A stretch of 64,000 nucleotides of DNA from Streptomyces sp. CB00316 (GCF_001905595.1 NZ_LIXI01000008.1:248001-312000); one strand, 5' to 3'. Positions 49,214 to 58,799 are shown, numbered from the stretch's first letter. The notes: generated by a model from the sequence alone, not told the origin. Numbers and translations are program-made.

Positions 49214-50143
49214 TCAGACCAGGTCCGCATCCAGGCCCGTCAGGCGCGCCGACTCCTCCCACAGCGCCCGCGCCATGCCTATGTCCCGTGCCCGGGCTGA
49301 CCTGCGCGCCGGACCCGGGGCTCCCCGGGTCTCGCCCAGGTGCCGGGGGCCGTAGTACGAGGCGCCGGGCGCGTCCGGAAGCGTCGCGGCGTACAGCGTG
49401 GGCAGGGCTCCGGCGGAGGCGGGCTGGGTGTACAGGCGCGAGGCCCTCTCCAGCTTCGCCGCCCAGTTCCGGCCGGACAGCTTGGGGCCCGCCTGCCCCA
49501 GCTCCGTCGCGGCGAGGCCGGGGTGCGCGGCGAGGGCGAGCAGGTCGCGTCCGGAGGCCCGGGCGCGCCGGTCGAGTTCGGCGGTGAAGAGCAGGTTGGC
49601 CAGCTTGGACTGCGCGTAGGCGCCCCACTTGCCGTACCCGCGCTCGGCGTTGAGATCGTCGAGGTCGATGCGGCCGATGCGGTGGACCAGCGAGGAGAGC
49701 GTCACCACGCGGGCCGGTCCCGCCACGCCGAGCACCGGCAGCAGCCTGAGGGTCAGGGCGAAGTGGCCGAGGTGGTTGGTACCGAACTGCATCTCGAAGC
49801 CGTCCGCCGTGCGCAGGAGCGGCAGGGCCATCACCCCGGCGTTGTTCACCAGGAGGTCGAGGCGGCCGTCCACCTCCTTCGCGATGGTGTCCGCCGCTTC
49901 GGCCACCGAGGCCAGGTCAGCCAGGTCCAGACGGACGAGCCGGGTGTCGGAGCGCGGTGCGGCACGGCGTACGGCCGCCAGCGCGCGCCGGCCCCGCTCG
50001 GCGTCGCGGCAGGCGAGGACGGTACGGGCGCCGGAGCGGGCCAGGGCAAGCGCGGTGAAGGCCCCGATGCCGCTGTTGGCGCCGGTGACCACGGCGGTCC
50101 TGCCGGAGAGGTCGGGCATGTCGTGGAGATTCCAGGAGTGCAT
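49214..50143 (-). CDS. Short-chain dehydrogenase/reductase (retinol-dehydrogenase-like)
   Basis: A 309-residue NAD(P)-dependent oxidoreductase. The cofactor motif is VTGANSGIGAFTALALA, the structural motif NNAGVM, and the active site Tyr and Lys are in YAQSKLAN. Its length and DLADLASV motif fit the RDH11/WWOX-like subfamily. The ATG at 50143 has GGAGG seven bases upstream. The substrate is unknown. Confidence 0.88.
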   Translation of the reverse strand: MHSWNLHDMPDLSGRTAVVTGANSGIGAFTALALARSGARTVLACRDAERGRRALAAVRRAAPRSDTRLVRLDLADLASVAEAADTIAKEVDGRLDLLVNNAGVMALPLLRTADGFEMQFGTNHLGHFALTLRLLPVLGVAGPARVVTLSSLVHRIGRIDLDDLNAERGYGKWGAYAQSKLANLLFTAELDRRARASGRDLLALAAHPGLAATELGQAGPKLSGRNWAAKLERASRLYTQPASAGALPTLYAATLPDAPGASYYGPRHLGETRGAPGPARRSARARDIGMARALWEESARLTGLDADLV

Positions 50144-50182
50144 GCCACACACCTCCCCGACAGGGGCCGGGTCACACACCGG

Positions 50183-50338
50183 TCAGCCGAACTGGCCCAC
50201 CTTGTAGTCGCCCGCGGGCTGCTGGACGATCACGTTCAGTCGGTTGAAGGCGTTGATGAGGGCGGTCAGGGAGACCAGCGCGACGAGCTGGTCCTCGTCG
50301 AAGTGCTCGGCGGCCCGTGCCCGGACCTCGTCCGTCAC
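50183..50338 (-). pseudogene. Remnant of a carboxymuconolactone decarboxylase/AhpD-like protein
   Basis: About 50 codons ending in a stop read EVRARAAEHFDEDQLVALVS and LTALINAFNRLNVIVQQPAG, the C-terminal third of CMD-family proteins. The CxxC-containing core upstream is missing, and the preceding frame is non-homologous. It sits just upstream of the SDR gene. The remaining sequence to 50524 contains nothing recognised. Confidence 0.7.
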
Positions 50339-50524
50339 CGGTGGCGACCTTCTTCCCCCCACGAGACGGCCGGGCGGCCGCTGCGCGGCTCGGGGCCTAT
50401 GGTGGAGACGCCCGAGCAGGCCCCGCAGCTCGTGGCGCGGAGCCGTGCGGCATCGGGGCGGCAGGCGCGGGACGTCTGGCTGCGGGTGCGCCATCTGTGG
50501 CGGGGGGCCGGGGACACGTAGGCG

Positions 50525-51007
50525 TCAGGCGTCGACCGGCGTCGGCTGGAACCAGGCCGGCCCCTCCGTCAGCGCCTGCTTGATCCGGAAGAGGGCGAAC
50601 TCGGCGAGCGGCGGCAGCCCGTCCAGCGGGAACCAACCGACATCCAGCGACTCGTCGTCGTTGACCCGGGCCTCGCCGCCGGTCGCCCGGCAGCGGAAGG
50701 TGATGTCGACGTACTGGCAGCGGTCGCCGTTGGCGTACTGCACGGGCTGCAGCGCCTGGGTGAGCACCAGACGCTCGGCCACGCAGTGCACGCCGGTCTC
50801 CTCCAGCACCTCGCGCTCCGCCGTCCGCGCGGGCTCCTCCCCCGGATCCGAGATGCCGCCGATCACCGACCACTTTCCGGTGTCCGCCCGCCGCCCCAGC
50901 AGGACGCGGCCCTCGTCGTCGAAGACGATGGCGGTCACCCCGGGGAGCAGGAGCAGCTGGTGTCCGGCGGTGGCGCGGATGGTGCGGATGAAGTCGGGAG
51001 TCGCCAT
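50525..51007 (-). CDS. Nudix hydrolase
   Basis: A 160-residue Nudix protein. The full Nudix box GX5EX7REUXEEXGU is present (GGISDPGEEPARTAEREVLE, ETGV) at about residues 49-72, with the Mg2+-binding glutamates intact. It hydrolyses nucleoside-diphosphate-linked compounds; the substrate cannot be read from sequence. It lies 29 bases downstream of lnt and may be co-transcribed with it. Confidence 0.9.
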   Translation of the reverse strand: MATPDFIRTIRATAGHQLLLLPGVTAIVFDDEGRVLLGRRADTGKWSVIGGISDPGEEPARTAEREVLEETGVHCVAERLVLTQALQPVQYANGDRCQYVDITFRCRATGGEARVNDDESLDVGWFPLDGLPPLAEFALFRIKQALTEGPAWFQPTPVDA

Positions 51008-51036
51008 GCGTCCGAGCCTACGTGTCCGGTCCGGGC

Positions 51037-52641
51037 CTACCGCGCGGTCCCCCGCTCCCGCCGCGCCCGTGCCGCCGACACGCCCGCCCAGCCCAGGCCG
51101 GCCACGGCCAGCAGGGCGATGACGGCTTCCGGCAGCGGGCCCATCCGGGTGGCGGGGGTGAGCGAGGAGCGCAGCGGGACCTCGGCGACCAGTGCGTCGG
51201 GGGTGAACATGTCGCTCCGGTCCGCGATCGTGCCGTCGGGCCGGATGACCGCGCTGACACCGCTGGTGACGGGGACGACCACGGACCGCCCGTGCTCGAC
51301 GGCCCGGACCTGGGACATGGCGAGCTGCTGGTAGGTCATCTCGCTGCGGCCGAAGGTCGCGTTGTTGCTGGGCACGGCGATCATCTGGCCGCCGTGGAGG
51401 ACGGTGTCGCGGGCGGCGTCGTCGAAGGCGGCCTCGTAGCAGGTCACCATCCCCACCTTCGTACCGGCGAGGTCGAAGACGCCGACCCGGGTGCCGGGGA
51501 CGAACTCGCGCTGTACGCGGTCGACGTCCTCGCTGAAGAAGCGGGCGACCGTCCGCATCGGCATGTACTCGCCGAACGGCTGGATGTGCCGCTTGTCGTA
51601 GGTGGCGACGGGGCCCTTGTCCGGGTCCCACTCGATCAGGGTGTTGCGCAGGCTGTCGGAGCCCTTCTCGACCACGGAGCCGACGACGGTGGGGACACCG
51701 ATGGCCTTCACCGCGTCGTCGATGACCTGGCGGGCGTCGGCGTTGAGGTACGGGTCGAGGTCGGAGGAGTTCTCCGGCCAGAGGACGAAGTCGGGCTGCT
51801 TCGCCTTTCCGGCCTCGACCTCGTCGGCGAGCTGGGTGGTGCGCTTGGCGTGGTTGTCCAGGACGGCGCGGCGCTGGGCGTTGAAGTCGAGGCCGAGGCG
51901 GGGCACGTTGCCCTGGATCGCGGCGACGGTGGCGGTGCCGTCCTCGGCGGAGTCGTCGACGAGCGGGAGCGAGGCGAGCGCGGCCACGACGGGTACGAGG
52001 ACGCAGGCGGCGGCTCCGGCGACGGCGGCGCGCGGGATCTCGCCGGTGGAGCGGTACGTACGGAAGCGGCGCACGGCCTCGTAGAGCCCGAAGCCGCACA
52101 GCACGACGGCGAAGGAGAGCAGCGGGGTGCCGCCGAGCGCGGCGAGCGGCAGGAACACGCTCTCCGCCTGGCCGAAGGCGATCTTGCCCCAGGGGAAGCC
52201 GCCGAACGGGATCCGGGCCCGGACCGCCTCGTCCAGGGTCCAGACCGCGGCCGCCCAGAAGGGCCAGTACGCGATCCGGGTCACGGCGGCGATCCCGAGG
52301 CAGCCCACCGCGATGAAGAGCGCCTCGGCGGCGGCGAGGGCGAGCCACGGCACCGGGCCGACGTCCTCGCCGGTCCAGTGCAGCAGCGGGAGCATGAAGC
52401 CGAGCCCGGACAGCAGCCCGAGGCCGAAGGCGGCACGCGGCCTGCGCCCGTACAGGACCCAGCCGAGCAGGGCGAAGCCGGGCAGGACGAGCCACCAGAG
52501 CGGCCGGGGCGGGAAGCTCGCGTAGAGCAGCACGCCGGAGAGGGCTGCGGCGGCCGGACGCAGGAGCCGCTGCGGCAGTCCGGCGGTCGGGGGCGTCGAC
52601 GCGGGCCGCGGGTCGTCGACGGGGGTCATAGTGGCGCTCAC
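51037..52641 (-). CDS. lnt: Apolipoprotein N-acyltransferase
   Basis: A 534-residue membrane enzyme that N-acylates the cysteine of lipoproteins. The N-terminal half has about six helices (PRPLWWLVLPGFALLGWVLY, FPWGKIAFGQ). The C-terminal nitrilase-like domain carries Glu in FVLWPENSSDLDP, Lys in ATYDKRHIQPFGEYMP and the nucleophile Cys in VGMVTCYEAAF. A final helix ends the protein. Streptomyces usually have two Lnt homologues; which of them this is cannot be said. Confidence 0.92.
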   Translation of the reverse strand: MSATMTPVDDPRPASTPPTAGLPQRLLRPAAAALSGVLLYASFPPRPLWWLVLPGFALLGWVLYGRRPRAAFGLGLLSGLGFMLPLLHWTGEDVGPVPWLALAAAEALFIAVGCLGIAAVTRIAYWPFWAAAVWTLDEAVRARIPFGGFPWGKIAFGQAESVFLPLAALGGTPLLSFAVVLCGFGLYEAVRRFRTYRSTGEIPRAAVAGAAACVLVPVVAALASLPLVDDSAEDGTATVAAIQGNVPRLGLDFNAQRRAVLDNHAKRTTQLADEVEAGKAKQPDFVLWPENSSDLDPYLNADARQVIDDAVKAIGVPTVVGSVVEKGSDSLRNTLIEWDPDKGPVATYDKRHIQPFGEYMPMRTVARFFSEDVDRVQREFVPGTRVGVFDLAGTKVGMVTCYEAAFDDAARDTVLHGGQMIAVPSNNATFGRSEMTYQQLAMSQVRAVEHGRSVVVPVTSGVSAVIRPDGTIADRSDMFTPDALVAEVPLRSSLTPATRMGPLPEAVIALLAVAGLGWAGVSAARARRERGTAR

Positions 52642-52733
52642 CTGGCGGAGTCTACGGTGGGCGGCTGTGGGCGGGGGGCCGCCCCGGGGCCGCGGGGGCC
52701 GCCGAATGGCCGTCCTCCGCCGTGTCCGCGTGG

Positions 52734-53297
52734 TCAGTCCTGGTCCCGCTCCGCGCCGGCGGCCAGGTGGAGGCGTTCGCGGATGAAGCGTACGGCGGCC
52801 TCCGCGTCATCCACCGTGACGGTGAAGGTGCGGCCGTCACCGAGCCGGAGGGCCATGCCCTCGCCCTTGCGCACCACGACGGCGGTGCCCTGCTCGGGGC
52901 GCCAGCGGTAGCCCCACCCGCCCCACTGGCGCGGGTTGACCTTGGCCACGTAATCCGCGCCGACCACATGGGTGAGCAGGATCCTGCGGCGCGGCAGCCC
53001 GGCGTGGCCGCAGCGGACCTCCAGGGCGTCCCGGTCGACCTTCACGGCCACATGGACGAAGGCGAGCGTCCCGAAGAGGATGAGCAGTCCGACGGCGAGG
53101 CAGCCGACGACGGACATCAGCAGCGGGGCGAATCCGGACGACCAGGGCGAGACGACGGCGAGCTCGATGCCCAGAGCCATGCAGCCCGCGCCCGCCAGGG
53201 CCAAAAGCCACTGGATGCGGTTGGTCGCGCGGCCGGTCCAGACGGTGGACGGGGCCTGCGACGAGCCGTGGTGCGCGCTCTCGGAGTGGTCCGTCAT
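52734..53297 (-). CDS. Two-helix membrane protein with PH-like domain
   Basis: A 187-residue protein. Two transmembrane helices lie at about 30-50 and 62-85 (LLALAGAGCMALGIELAVV; LLMSVVGCLAVGLLILFGTL). A C-terminal domain (residues about 88-175: VKVDRDALEVRCGHAGLPRR, ILLTHVVGADYV, DGRTFTVTVDDAEAAVRFIR) resembles bacterial PH/DUF3093-like domains. Function is unknown. Confidence 0.75.
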   Translation of the reverse strand: MTDHSESAHHGSSQAPSTVWTGRATNRIQWLLALAGAGCMALGIELAVVSPWSSGFAPLLMSVVGCLAVGLLILFGTLAFVHVAVKVDRDALEVRCGHAGLPRRRILLTHVVGADYVAKVNPRQWGGWGYRWRPEQGTAVVVRKGEGMALRLGDGRTFTVTVDDAEAAVRFIRERLHLAAGAERDQD

Positions 53298-53344
53298 ATT
53301 CGCAGCGTACCCACCCTCGGGCCGCCCGGCCCGGGGCTGCGGGG

Positions 53345-54130
53345 TCAGCGGGCGGGGGCCGCGGCCTGGAGGGCGCGGCCCTCCGCGTAGGCCAGAGCGG
53401 GCTCCGGCAGGGTGCCGGGGTGTCCGGCGAGCAGGACGGTGAGCGTGCCGGACGGTTCGGCCGTCGGGGCGGCATCAGCGCCGATCCGACGCAGCGCCTG
53501 GGCGGCGACGGCCCCGGCGGAGCCGTGCAGGACGAGCGGCGGGTGGCCCGGCTGCTGGACTGCGGCGCGGATGCGGTCGGCGACCAGCTCGTAGTGGGTG
53601 CAGCCGAGGACCATGGCCCGGACGCCCGGCGGCGTGAGGGCGGCGGCAGCGGCGACGGCGCGGTCGATGCCGGCCTCGTCGCCGTGTTCGACGGCGTCGG
53701 CGAGACCCGGGCAGGGGACCTCGGTGACATCGACGGCCCCGGCGAACTCGGCGATCAGCCCGCGCTGGTAGGGGCTGCCGGTGGTGGCCGGGGTGGCCCA
53801 GATGGCGACCGGGCCGCCGCCCGCGGCGGCGGGCTTGATGGCGGGTACCGTGCCGATGACCGGCAGCGCGGGCTCCAGCGCGGCGCGGAGCGCGGCCAGG
53901 GCGTGGACGGAGGCGGTGTTGCACGCGACGATCAGGGCGTCCGGCCGGTGGGCGGCGGCGGCGCGGGCCACGGCCAGCGCGCGGGCGGTGACGTCCTCGG
54001 GGGTGCGCGGGCCCCAGGGCATGGAGCCGGGGTCCGAGGAGATGACCAGCTCGGCGTCGGGCCGCAGCCGGCGAACGGCGGCCGCTGCCGCCAGCAGGCC
54101 GATTCCGGAGTCCATGAGCGCGATCTTCAC
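53345..54130 (-). CDS. Aspartate/glutamate racemase family protein
   Basis: A 261-residue protein related to glutamate racemase MurI. The start KIALMDSGIGLL corresponds to the FDSGxGGL motif, and the two catalytic cysteines are present in LIVACNTASVHAL and MVLGCTHYELV. The DSGIGLL motif differs from housekeeping MurI, and the genome presumably has murI elsewhere, so this is likely a paralogue with different specificity. ATG at 54130. Confidence 0.83.
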   Translation of the reverse strand: MKIALMDSGIGLLAAAAAVRRLRPDAELVISSDPGSMPWGPRTPEDVTARALAVARAAAAHRPDALIVACNTASVHALAALRAALEPALPVIGTVPAIKPAAAGGGPVAIWATPATTGSPYQRGLIAEFAGAVDVTEVPCPGLADAVEHGDEAGIDRAVAAAAALTPPGVRAMVLGCTHYELVADRIRAAVQQPGHPPLVLHGSAGAVAAQALRRIGADAAPTAEPSGTLTVLLAGHPGTLPEPALAYAEGRALQAAAPAR

Positions 54131-54188
54131 CCGGTCACCCTAGCCGACAGTCCTTGCGGACCGGGCTCGGTGGGGCAGACTGCGGCGA

Positions 54189-55388
54189 ATGAGCGCCGTT
54201 GCCTGGATCGCCGTGGGTTCACTGATCGCGTGGGTGTGGCTGCTGCTGGGGCAGGGCTTCTACTGGCGGACCGACCAGCGGCTGCCCCGGCTCACCGACC
54301 CGGCGCGCTGGCCGTCGGTGGCGGTGGTCGTACCGGCCCGCGACGAGGCGGACATGCTGCCGGTGAGCCTGCCCTCGCTGCTGGTCCAGGACTACCCGGG
54401 CGAGGCCCGGATCATCCTGGTCGACGACTGCTCCAGCGACGGTACCGGGCAGCTGGCCCGGGAGCTGGCCGCCCGTTTCGGCGGCCTGCCGCTGACCGTC
54501 GCGGAGCCCGGGGAGCCGGAGGCGGGCTGGACGGGCAAGCTCTGGGCCCTGCGGCACGGCATCGCGCTGGCCCGGCTCCACAAGCCGGACTTCCTGCTGC
54601 TGACCGACGCGGACATCGCGCACGAGCCGGACAGCCTGCGGGACCTGGTGGCCGCGGCCGGGACCGAGGGCCCGGCCGGTTACGACCTGGTGTCGCAGAT
54701 GGCGCGGCTGCGGGTGGAGAGCTTCTGGGAGCGTCTGGTGGTGCCGGCGTTCGTCTACTTCTTCGGGCAGCTCTACCCGTTCCGCCGGGTGAACCGGGCC
54801 CGGTCGCGGACGGCGGCCGCGGCGGGCGGCTGTGTGCTGCTGCGGACGGAGGCGGCCGAGCGGGCGCGGATCCCGGAGTCGATCCGGCAGGCGGTGATCG
54901 ACGACGTGTCGCTGGCGCGGGAGGTGCGGCGCGGCGGCGGCCGGATCTGGCTGGGGCTCGCGGACCGGGTGGACAGCGTGCGGCCGTATCCGGGGCTGAG
55001 GGACCTGTGGCGGATGGTGGCGCGGAGCGCGTACGCGCAGCTGCGGCACAGTCCGCTGCTGCTGGCGGGGACGGTCCCGGGGCTGGCGCTGGTCTACCTG
55101 GGGCCGCCCATGACGTTGGTGGCGGGGGTGGCGACCGGCGACGGGGTGGCGGCGTGGGCCGGTGGCGCGGCCTGGGCGGTGATGACGGCGACGTACCTGC
55201 CGATGCTGGCGTACTACCGGCAGTCGCCGTGGCTCGGGCCGCTGCTGCCGTTCACGGCGGTGCTGTACCTGTTGATGACGGTGGACTCGGCGGTGCAGCA
55301 CTACAGGGGGCGGGGGGCCGCCTGGAAGGGCCGTACCTATGCCCGGACCGATCCGGGCGGGACGGCCGACGCCGCGCCCGGCCGGTGA
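54189..55388 (+). CDS. Family 2 glycosyltransferase, HpnB-like
   Basis: A 399-residue membrane glycosyltransferase. One N-terminal helix is followed by a GT-A domain (VAVVVPARDEADMLPVSLPS, IILVDDCSSDGTG, DFLLLTDADIAHEP with the DxD metal site, and AVIDDVSLAREVRRGGGRIW). The C-terminus has three to four hydrophobic helices. The match is to hopene-associated HpnB-type enzymes. No other hopanoid genes are in the window, so the acceptor is uncertain. It is divergent from the racemase-like gene. Confidence 0.85.
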   Translation: MSAVAWIAVGSLIAWVWLLLGQGFYWRTDQRLPRLTDPARWPSVAVVVPARDEADMLPVSLPSLLVQDYPGEARIILVDDCSSDGTGQLARELAARFGGLPLTVAEPGEPEAGWTGKLWALRHGIALARLHKPDFLLLTDADIAHEPDSLRDLVAAAGTEGPAGYDLVSQMARLRVESFWERLVVPAFVYFFGQLYPFRRVNRARSRTAAAAGGCVLLRTEAAERARIPESIRQAVIDDVSLAREVRRGGGRIWLGLADRVDSVRPYPGLRDLWRMVARSAYAQLRHSPLLLAGTVPGLALVYLGPPMTLVAGVATGDGVAAWAGGAAWAVMTATYLPMLAYYRQSPWLGPLLPFTAVLYLLMTVDSAVQHYRGRGAAWKGRTYARTDPGGTADAAPGR

Positions 55389-55439
55389 CCCCACGCGGGC
55401 GCCGGGTCCGGCCGGGCGGGCTCGCCGGTCACTTGGGGC

Positions 55440-56753
55440 TCATTTGCGGCCGGGGGTCCAGTTCATGCCCCAGCCGTAGGCGGCGTCGATGGTGCGCTGC
55501 GGGCTGACGCCACGGTCGGGTACGAGGTAGCGGGCCTCGCGCTGCACGGTGAGGTCGCCGCCGTTGTTGGTGATCAGGGCGAGCGCGCAGACCGTGGAGG
55601 GCACGGTGCACTCGTCGAGGGAGAAGTCGATCGCCGCGCCGTTCTGCGGCTGGAGGGTGACCGTGGCGTGCAGATCGGCGAAGCTCCGGGCGCCCTCGTA
55701 GATGGTGACGAAGATCAGGACGCGGCGGATCAGGTCCTTGCGGTCGAGGTTGACGGTCATGTTCTCGCCGGTGGAGAGCGCGCCGGTGCGGTCGTCGCCG
55801 TCGAGTTGGATGAAGGGCGGCTGGGCCAGTGAGCCGAAGGCGTTGCCGAGGGCCTGCACGACTCCCTTGCGGCCGTCGGTGAGTTCGTACAGCGCGCAGA
55901 GGTCGAGGTCGAGGTCTCCGTGCATGGCGACGGCCCGGCCGAGTTTCGCTCCCCAGCCCTTGAACTGCTTGCGCACCTCCCAGTTGAGGTTGACGCGGAG
56001 CGCGCCGGAGGTGCCGCCCTGCTTGGCGAGGGAGACGGACGGGGCCTCCTTCGTCAGCGTGACCTTGGACAGCCGCACGGGCTGCGGGGGCGCCGGGGCG
56101 GGCGGTACGGGAGGGGCCGGCGGGGCGGGTGGGGCGACGTGGAGCGTCGGGTTGGGGGCCGGAGGCGTGGGCGGTACGAGGGCGGGGGCGGCGGGCCTGG
56201 TCGGCGCGGACGGCGCGAGGGCCTGCTGCGGTTCGCCGACGGAGATGCCGAAGTCCGTCGCCAGGCCCTCGAGCCCGCTGCTGTAGCCCTGCCCGACCGC
56301 GCGGAACTTCCAGGCGCCCTGACGCCGGTACAGCTCACCGAGGATGAACGCGGTCTCGATCGTGGCGTCCGTGGAGTCGAAGCGGGCCAGTTCGGCGCCG
56401 CCGGCCGCGTCGACGACCCGTACGTGCAGTCCGCTCACCCGGCCGAAGGTGCCGCCGTCCGCCGAGGCCGCGACGATGACGCGGTCGATCGCCGGCTCGA
56501 CCCTGCCGAAGTCGACGAGGAGGGTGTCGGTGACTCCGTCACCGGCGGTCCGCCTGCCCTCGTGGCGGACGGCGCCGGAGGCGTGGGACGGCTGGTTGTA
56601 GAAGACGAAGTCGGCGTCGTCGCGTACCTTGCCCGACACCAACAGCAGTGCGGAACCGTCGACATCAGGGGTGCCCGCGGCGGCCCGCCACCCCAGTTCG
56701 ACGCGCACGGTGCCCGCAGGCACCGGAACATTGGTTCCCTTTTGCATGGTCAT
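55440..56753 (-). CDS. Tandem TerD-domain protein (tellurium-resistance/stress family)
   Basis: About 437 residues with two TerD domains joined by a Pro/Ala-rich linker (residues about 195-235). The first starts MQKGTNVPVPAGTVRVELGW, and the second at GALRVNLNWEVR contains DLDLDLCALYELTDGRKGVV and ALGNAFGSLAQPPFIQLDGD-D with the acidic calcium-binding residues. TerD proteins bind calcium and belong to membrane-linked stress modules. The ATG at 56753 is chosen for the GGGGG upstream; no other ter genes are nearby. Confidence 0.87.
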   Translation of the reverse strand: MTMQKGTNVPVPAGTVRVELGWRAAAGTPDVDGSALLLVSGKVRDDADFVFYNQPSHASGAVRHEGRRTAGDGVTDTLLVDFGRVEPAIDRVIVAASADGGTFGRVSGLHVRVVDAAGGAELARFDSTDATIETAFILGELYRRQGAWKFRAVGQGYSSGLEGLATDFGISVGEPQQALAPSAPTRPAAPALVPPTPPAPNPTLHVAPPAPPAPPVPPAPAPPQPVRLSKVTLTKEAPSVSLAKQGGTSGALRVNLNWEVRKQFKGWGAKLGRAVAMHGDLDLDLCALYELTDGRKGVVQALGNAFGSLAQPPFIQLDGDDRTGALSTGENMTVNLDRKDLIRRVLIFVTIYEGARSFADLHATVTLQPQNGAAIDFSLDECTVPSTVCALALITNNGGDLTVQREARYLVPDRGVSPQRTIDAAYGWGMNWTPGRK

Positions 56754-56801
56754 GCTCGCCCCCATCACGGTTCCGGCTGCCCGCAGGCCTTTCCGCACAA
56801 C

Positions 56802-57527
56802 CTAATCCCTCCGTCGAGCGGCCACCGGAAGGGTCCGACGACTACTCCTCGCCCCTGTGGGGCGCAGGACCATGAGGGAGTCCTCCGAGGTCGCCACCAT
56901 GGCGAAGGGGAACCGGTCGAGTTCGAGACAGAGCGCGATGTCATCAGGATGCACTCCTTGACGCACCCCCTCCGCCGGCTCGCGGGCGACGCCGACGCGG
57001 CGGCGCGGCGGCGCGGCGGAGGAAGCCGTCCGCGTCCGTCGCGTCCTCGGTGACCCTCCGGGCGATGTACTGGGCGCACGCCAGATCCTCATCGGCGCGC
57101 CCGTCCTCGCCCGTGACCACGAACGTGACACCGTCGCGCCCGCGTTCGCGCAGGAGCCGGGCTGTGGCCTCCGCGACGACGAACCCGCGCACAGCACCAG
57201 CGACGCCTCCTTCACCGCGAGCGCGCCGACCGTCCCTGCCGTGGTCTTCTGCACGACGGTCCGTCCGCCGAGGTCCAGGGAGCGCAGCAGGCCCGGCGAG
57301 TTGACGGCGTCGAAGCCGGGCGCGGGAGGACCGTCCTTGAGTGCCACCCGGTCCGGGTGGCGGGCCTTGAGCGCCAGGGCCTGGTCGAGCGACTCGGCGA
57401 GAACGATCTCCTCCGCCCCCTGGGCGAAGGCCCAGGCAGCCACGGTGTAAGCACGCATGACGTCGACCACCACCGCGACGGGCGGGGTCTCGACCAGTTC
57501 GGGGATGCCGAGGAATCGAGCTTTCAT
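56802..57527 (-). pseudogene. ComB-like 2-phosphosulfolactate phosphatase family gene with two compensating frameshifts
   Basis: The first 110 codons from the ATG at 57527 match the 2-phosphosulfolactate phosphatase (ComB) family (VAVVVDVMRAYTVAAWAFAQ, GAEEIVLAES, TVVQKTTAGTVGALAVKEAS). Near 57192 the homology moves to another frame (FVVAEATARLLRERG, VTFVVTGEDGRADEDLACAQ, YIARRVTEDATDADGF). Near 57030 it returns to the first frame (EGVRQGVHPDDIALCLELDR, FPFAMVATSEDSLMVLRP). The middle third would be mistranslated, so the gene is disrupted unless the shifts are sequencing errors. The family hydrolyses a phosphate ester in coenzyme M biosynthesis in archaea; its role in Streptomyces is unknown. 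Confidence 0.78.
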
Positions 57528-58237
57528 CCGATCATGATCGCGGATACCCGGCCCGGAGCACCGGGACGGCTGCGCGGCAGTTCACCGGCCGGGCATTCCA
57601 TCAGGCCGAAATTCAACGAAGCCGAGCGTGCCGCCGTGGGCGCCGCCCTCTTGTCTTTTACCGGCCGGACCCGGCAATGGGCGACGAACAGGCTCTGATA
57701 CGACGCCGTGTGACTGTCTATGAGTTCGGCGGCCGCAAGCCGGGAACGCGGGCGAGGGCGGCTGAGCCGGGCCGTCTCGCCGAAGCGCCCGGCGACCGGG
57801 GACACGGGGTCGTGGCCGAATCCGAGCAGGCCACCGGGGTCGGTCGGGCCGGTGCCGGTCGCGCCGGTCCTCCAGCCCGTCGCAGCGGCCGGGCGGAAAG
57901 GTGACGCCCGTGGAGTGGCCGGTGACCCGCAAGCCGCCGGCCGCGAAGAGGTCGCCGAAGGTGGGCGGCCCGTGGAGGGACGAGCCCGGAGCCGTGGCCG
58001 CCCTGGCAGGCGGTCTCCGCCGGGGTCGGTGCCGTTGCCCCCGAAGCTGACCTGCTGTCGCCCTTTGCCACCCGCCCGCCACTTCTCGTCGACAATGGCC
58101 CGCCGAGAGGGAATGCCGCTGATAGGCGAGGGATTACCGATGTTCTGGTGGTCCCGGCCGACAGAACAGGCGTAAAAACGGATAACCCTAAGATTGGGGC
58201 TCCCCAACCGGCACATCGTGGGCTTAACTTAGGTGCC
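57528..58237. other. 710-base stretch with no recognised gene
   Basis: Frames on both strands are partly open (for example 57720-58175 plus and 57582-58082 minus), but none has a recognisable motif or a convincing ribosome-binding site. The last 80 bases are less GC-rich and probably contain the promoter of the DUF6643 gene. Confidence 0.5.
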
Positions 58238-58726
58238 ATGACCTCCCCTCGCTCCGCCTTCGGCGGCGGCTACTACGCCGCGTCGTTCCCCGACACTCCG
58301 ATCTACGACTCCCTGGTCGCGGAGCGGGGCACCCCACAGATCGCACCGATCCGCGTCCCTGCCGCGTACGACACGTCCAGCAGCTATCTGCCGGCCCTGC
58401 CGTCGGCGCTGCCGGCCCTGCCCGCGGCCCCCTCGCAGCCCGTCGGTTCCTACGGCTATCCGCAGCAGCCCCAGCCGATGCCGCAGTACCAGCAGGCCCC
58501 TGCGCAGCAGGCGCCGATGTACGCGGCCGGGCTGCAGAACGCGCCGGCGCCGTACATCCCGCAGCAGCCCTCGGCGGTCCGCGGCTATCCGCAGCAGCCC
58601 CAGCAGCAGCGCCCCGCGCCCGGCACCGGGTACGAGTCGATGCGCCCGGCCTCGCCGCGGCCCGCGCCGGCCCCGTCGCCGTACGAGGACCCGTACAACC
58701 GGCCTTACCAGAGCCGGGGATACTGA
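58238..58726 (+). CDS. DUF6643-like Pro/Gln-rich protein
   Basis: A 162-residue low-complexity protein. The N-terminal 45 residues are conserved-looking (SAFGGGYYAASFPDTPIYDS, LVAERGTPQIAPIRVPAAYD). The rest is rich in Pro, Gln, Ala and Tyr with repeated GYPQQPQ units (near residues 68-72 and 112-118) and ends PYNRPYQSRGY. There is no signal peptide. Such proteins are common in Streptomyces and have no known function. ATG at 58238, with AGGTGCC upstream. Confidence 0.72.
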   Translation: MTSPRSAFGGGYYAASFPDTPIYDSLVAERGTPQIAPIRVPAAYDTSSSYLPALPSALPALPAAPSQPVGSYGYPQQPQPMPQYQQAPAQQAPMYAAGLQNAPAPYIPQQPSAVRGYPQQPQQQRPAPGTGYESMRPASPRPAPAPSPYEDPYNRPYQSRGY

Positions 58727-58799
58727 CCCCTCCGCCCCGCCGCGGGCTCCGCGAACAAATCGTGCGTACGTGTGGATAGGTGACTGGCAGGATGGGCGC

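Noticed and set aside
58400..58640. CAG/CCG-rich repeated DNA
   Set aside because: It is explained by the GYPQQPQ-type coding repeats of the DUF6643-like protein.
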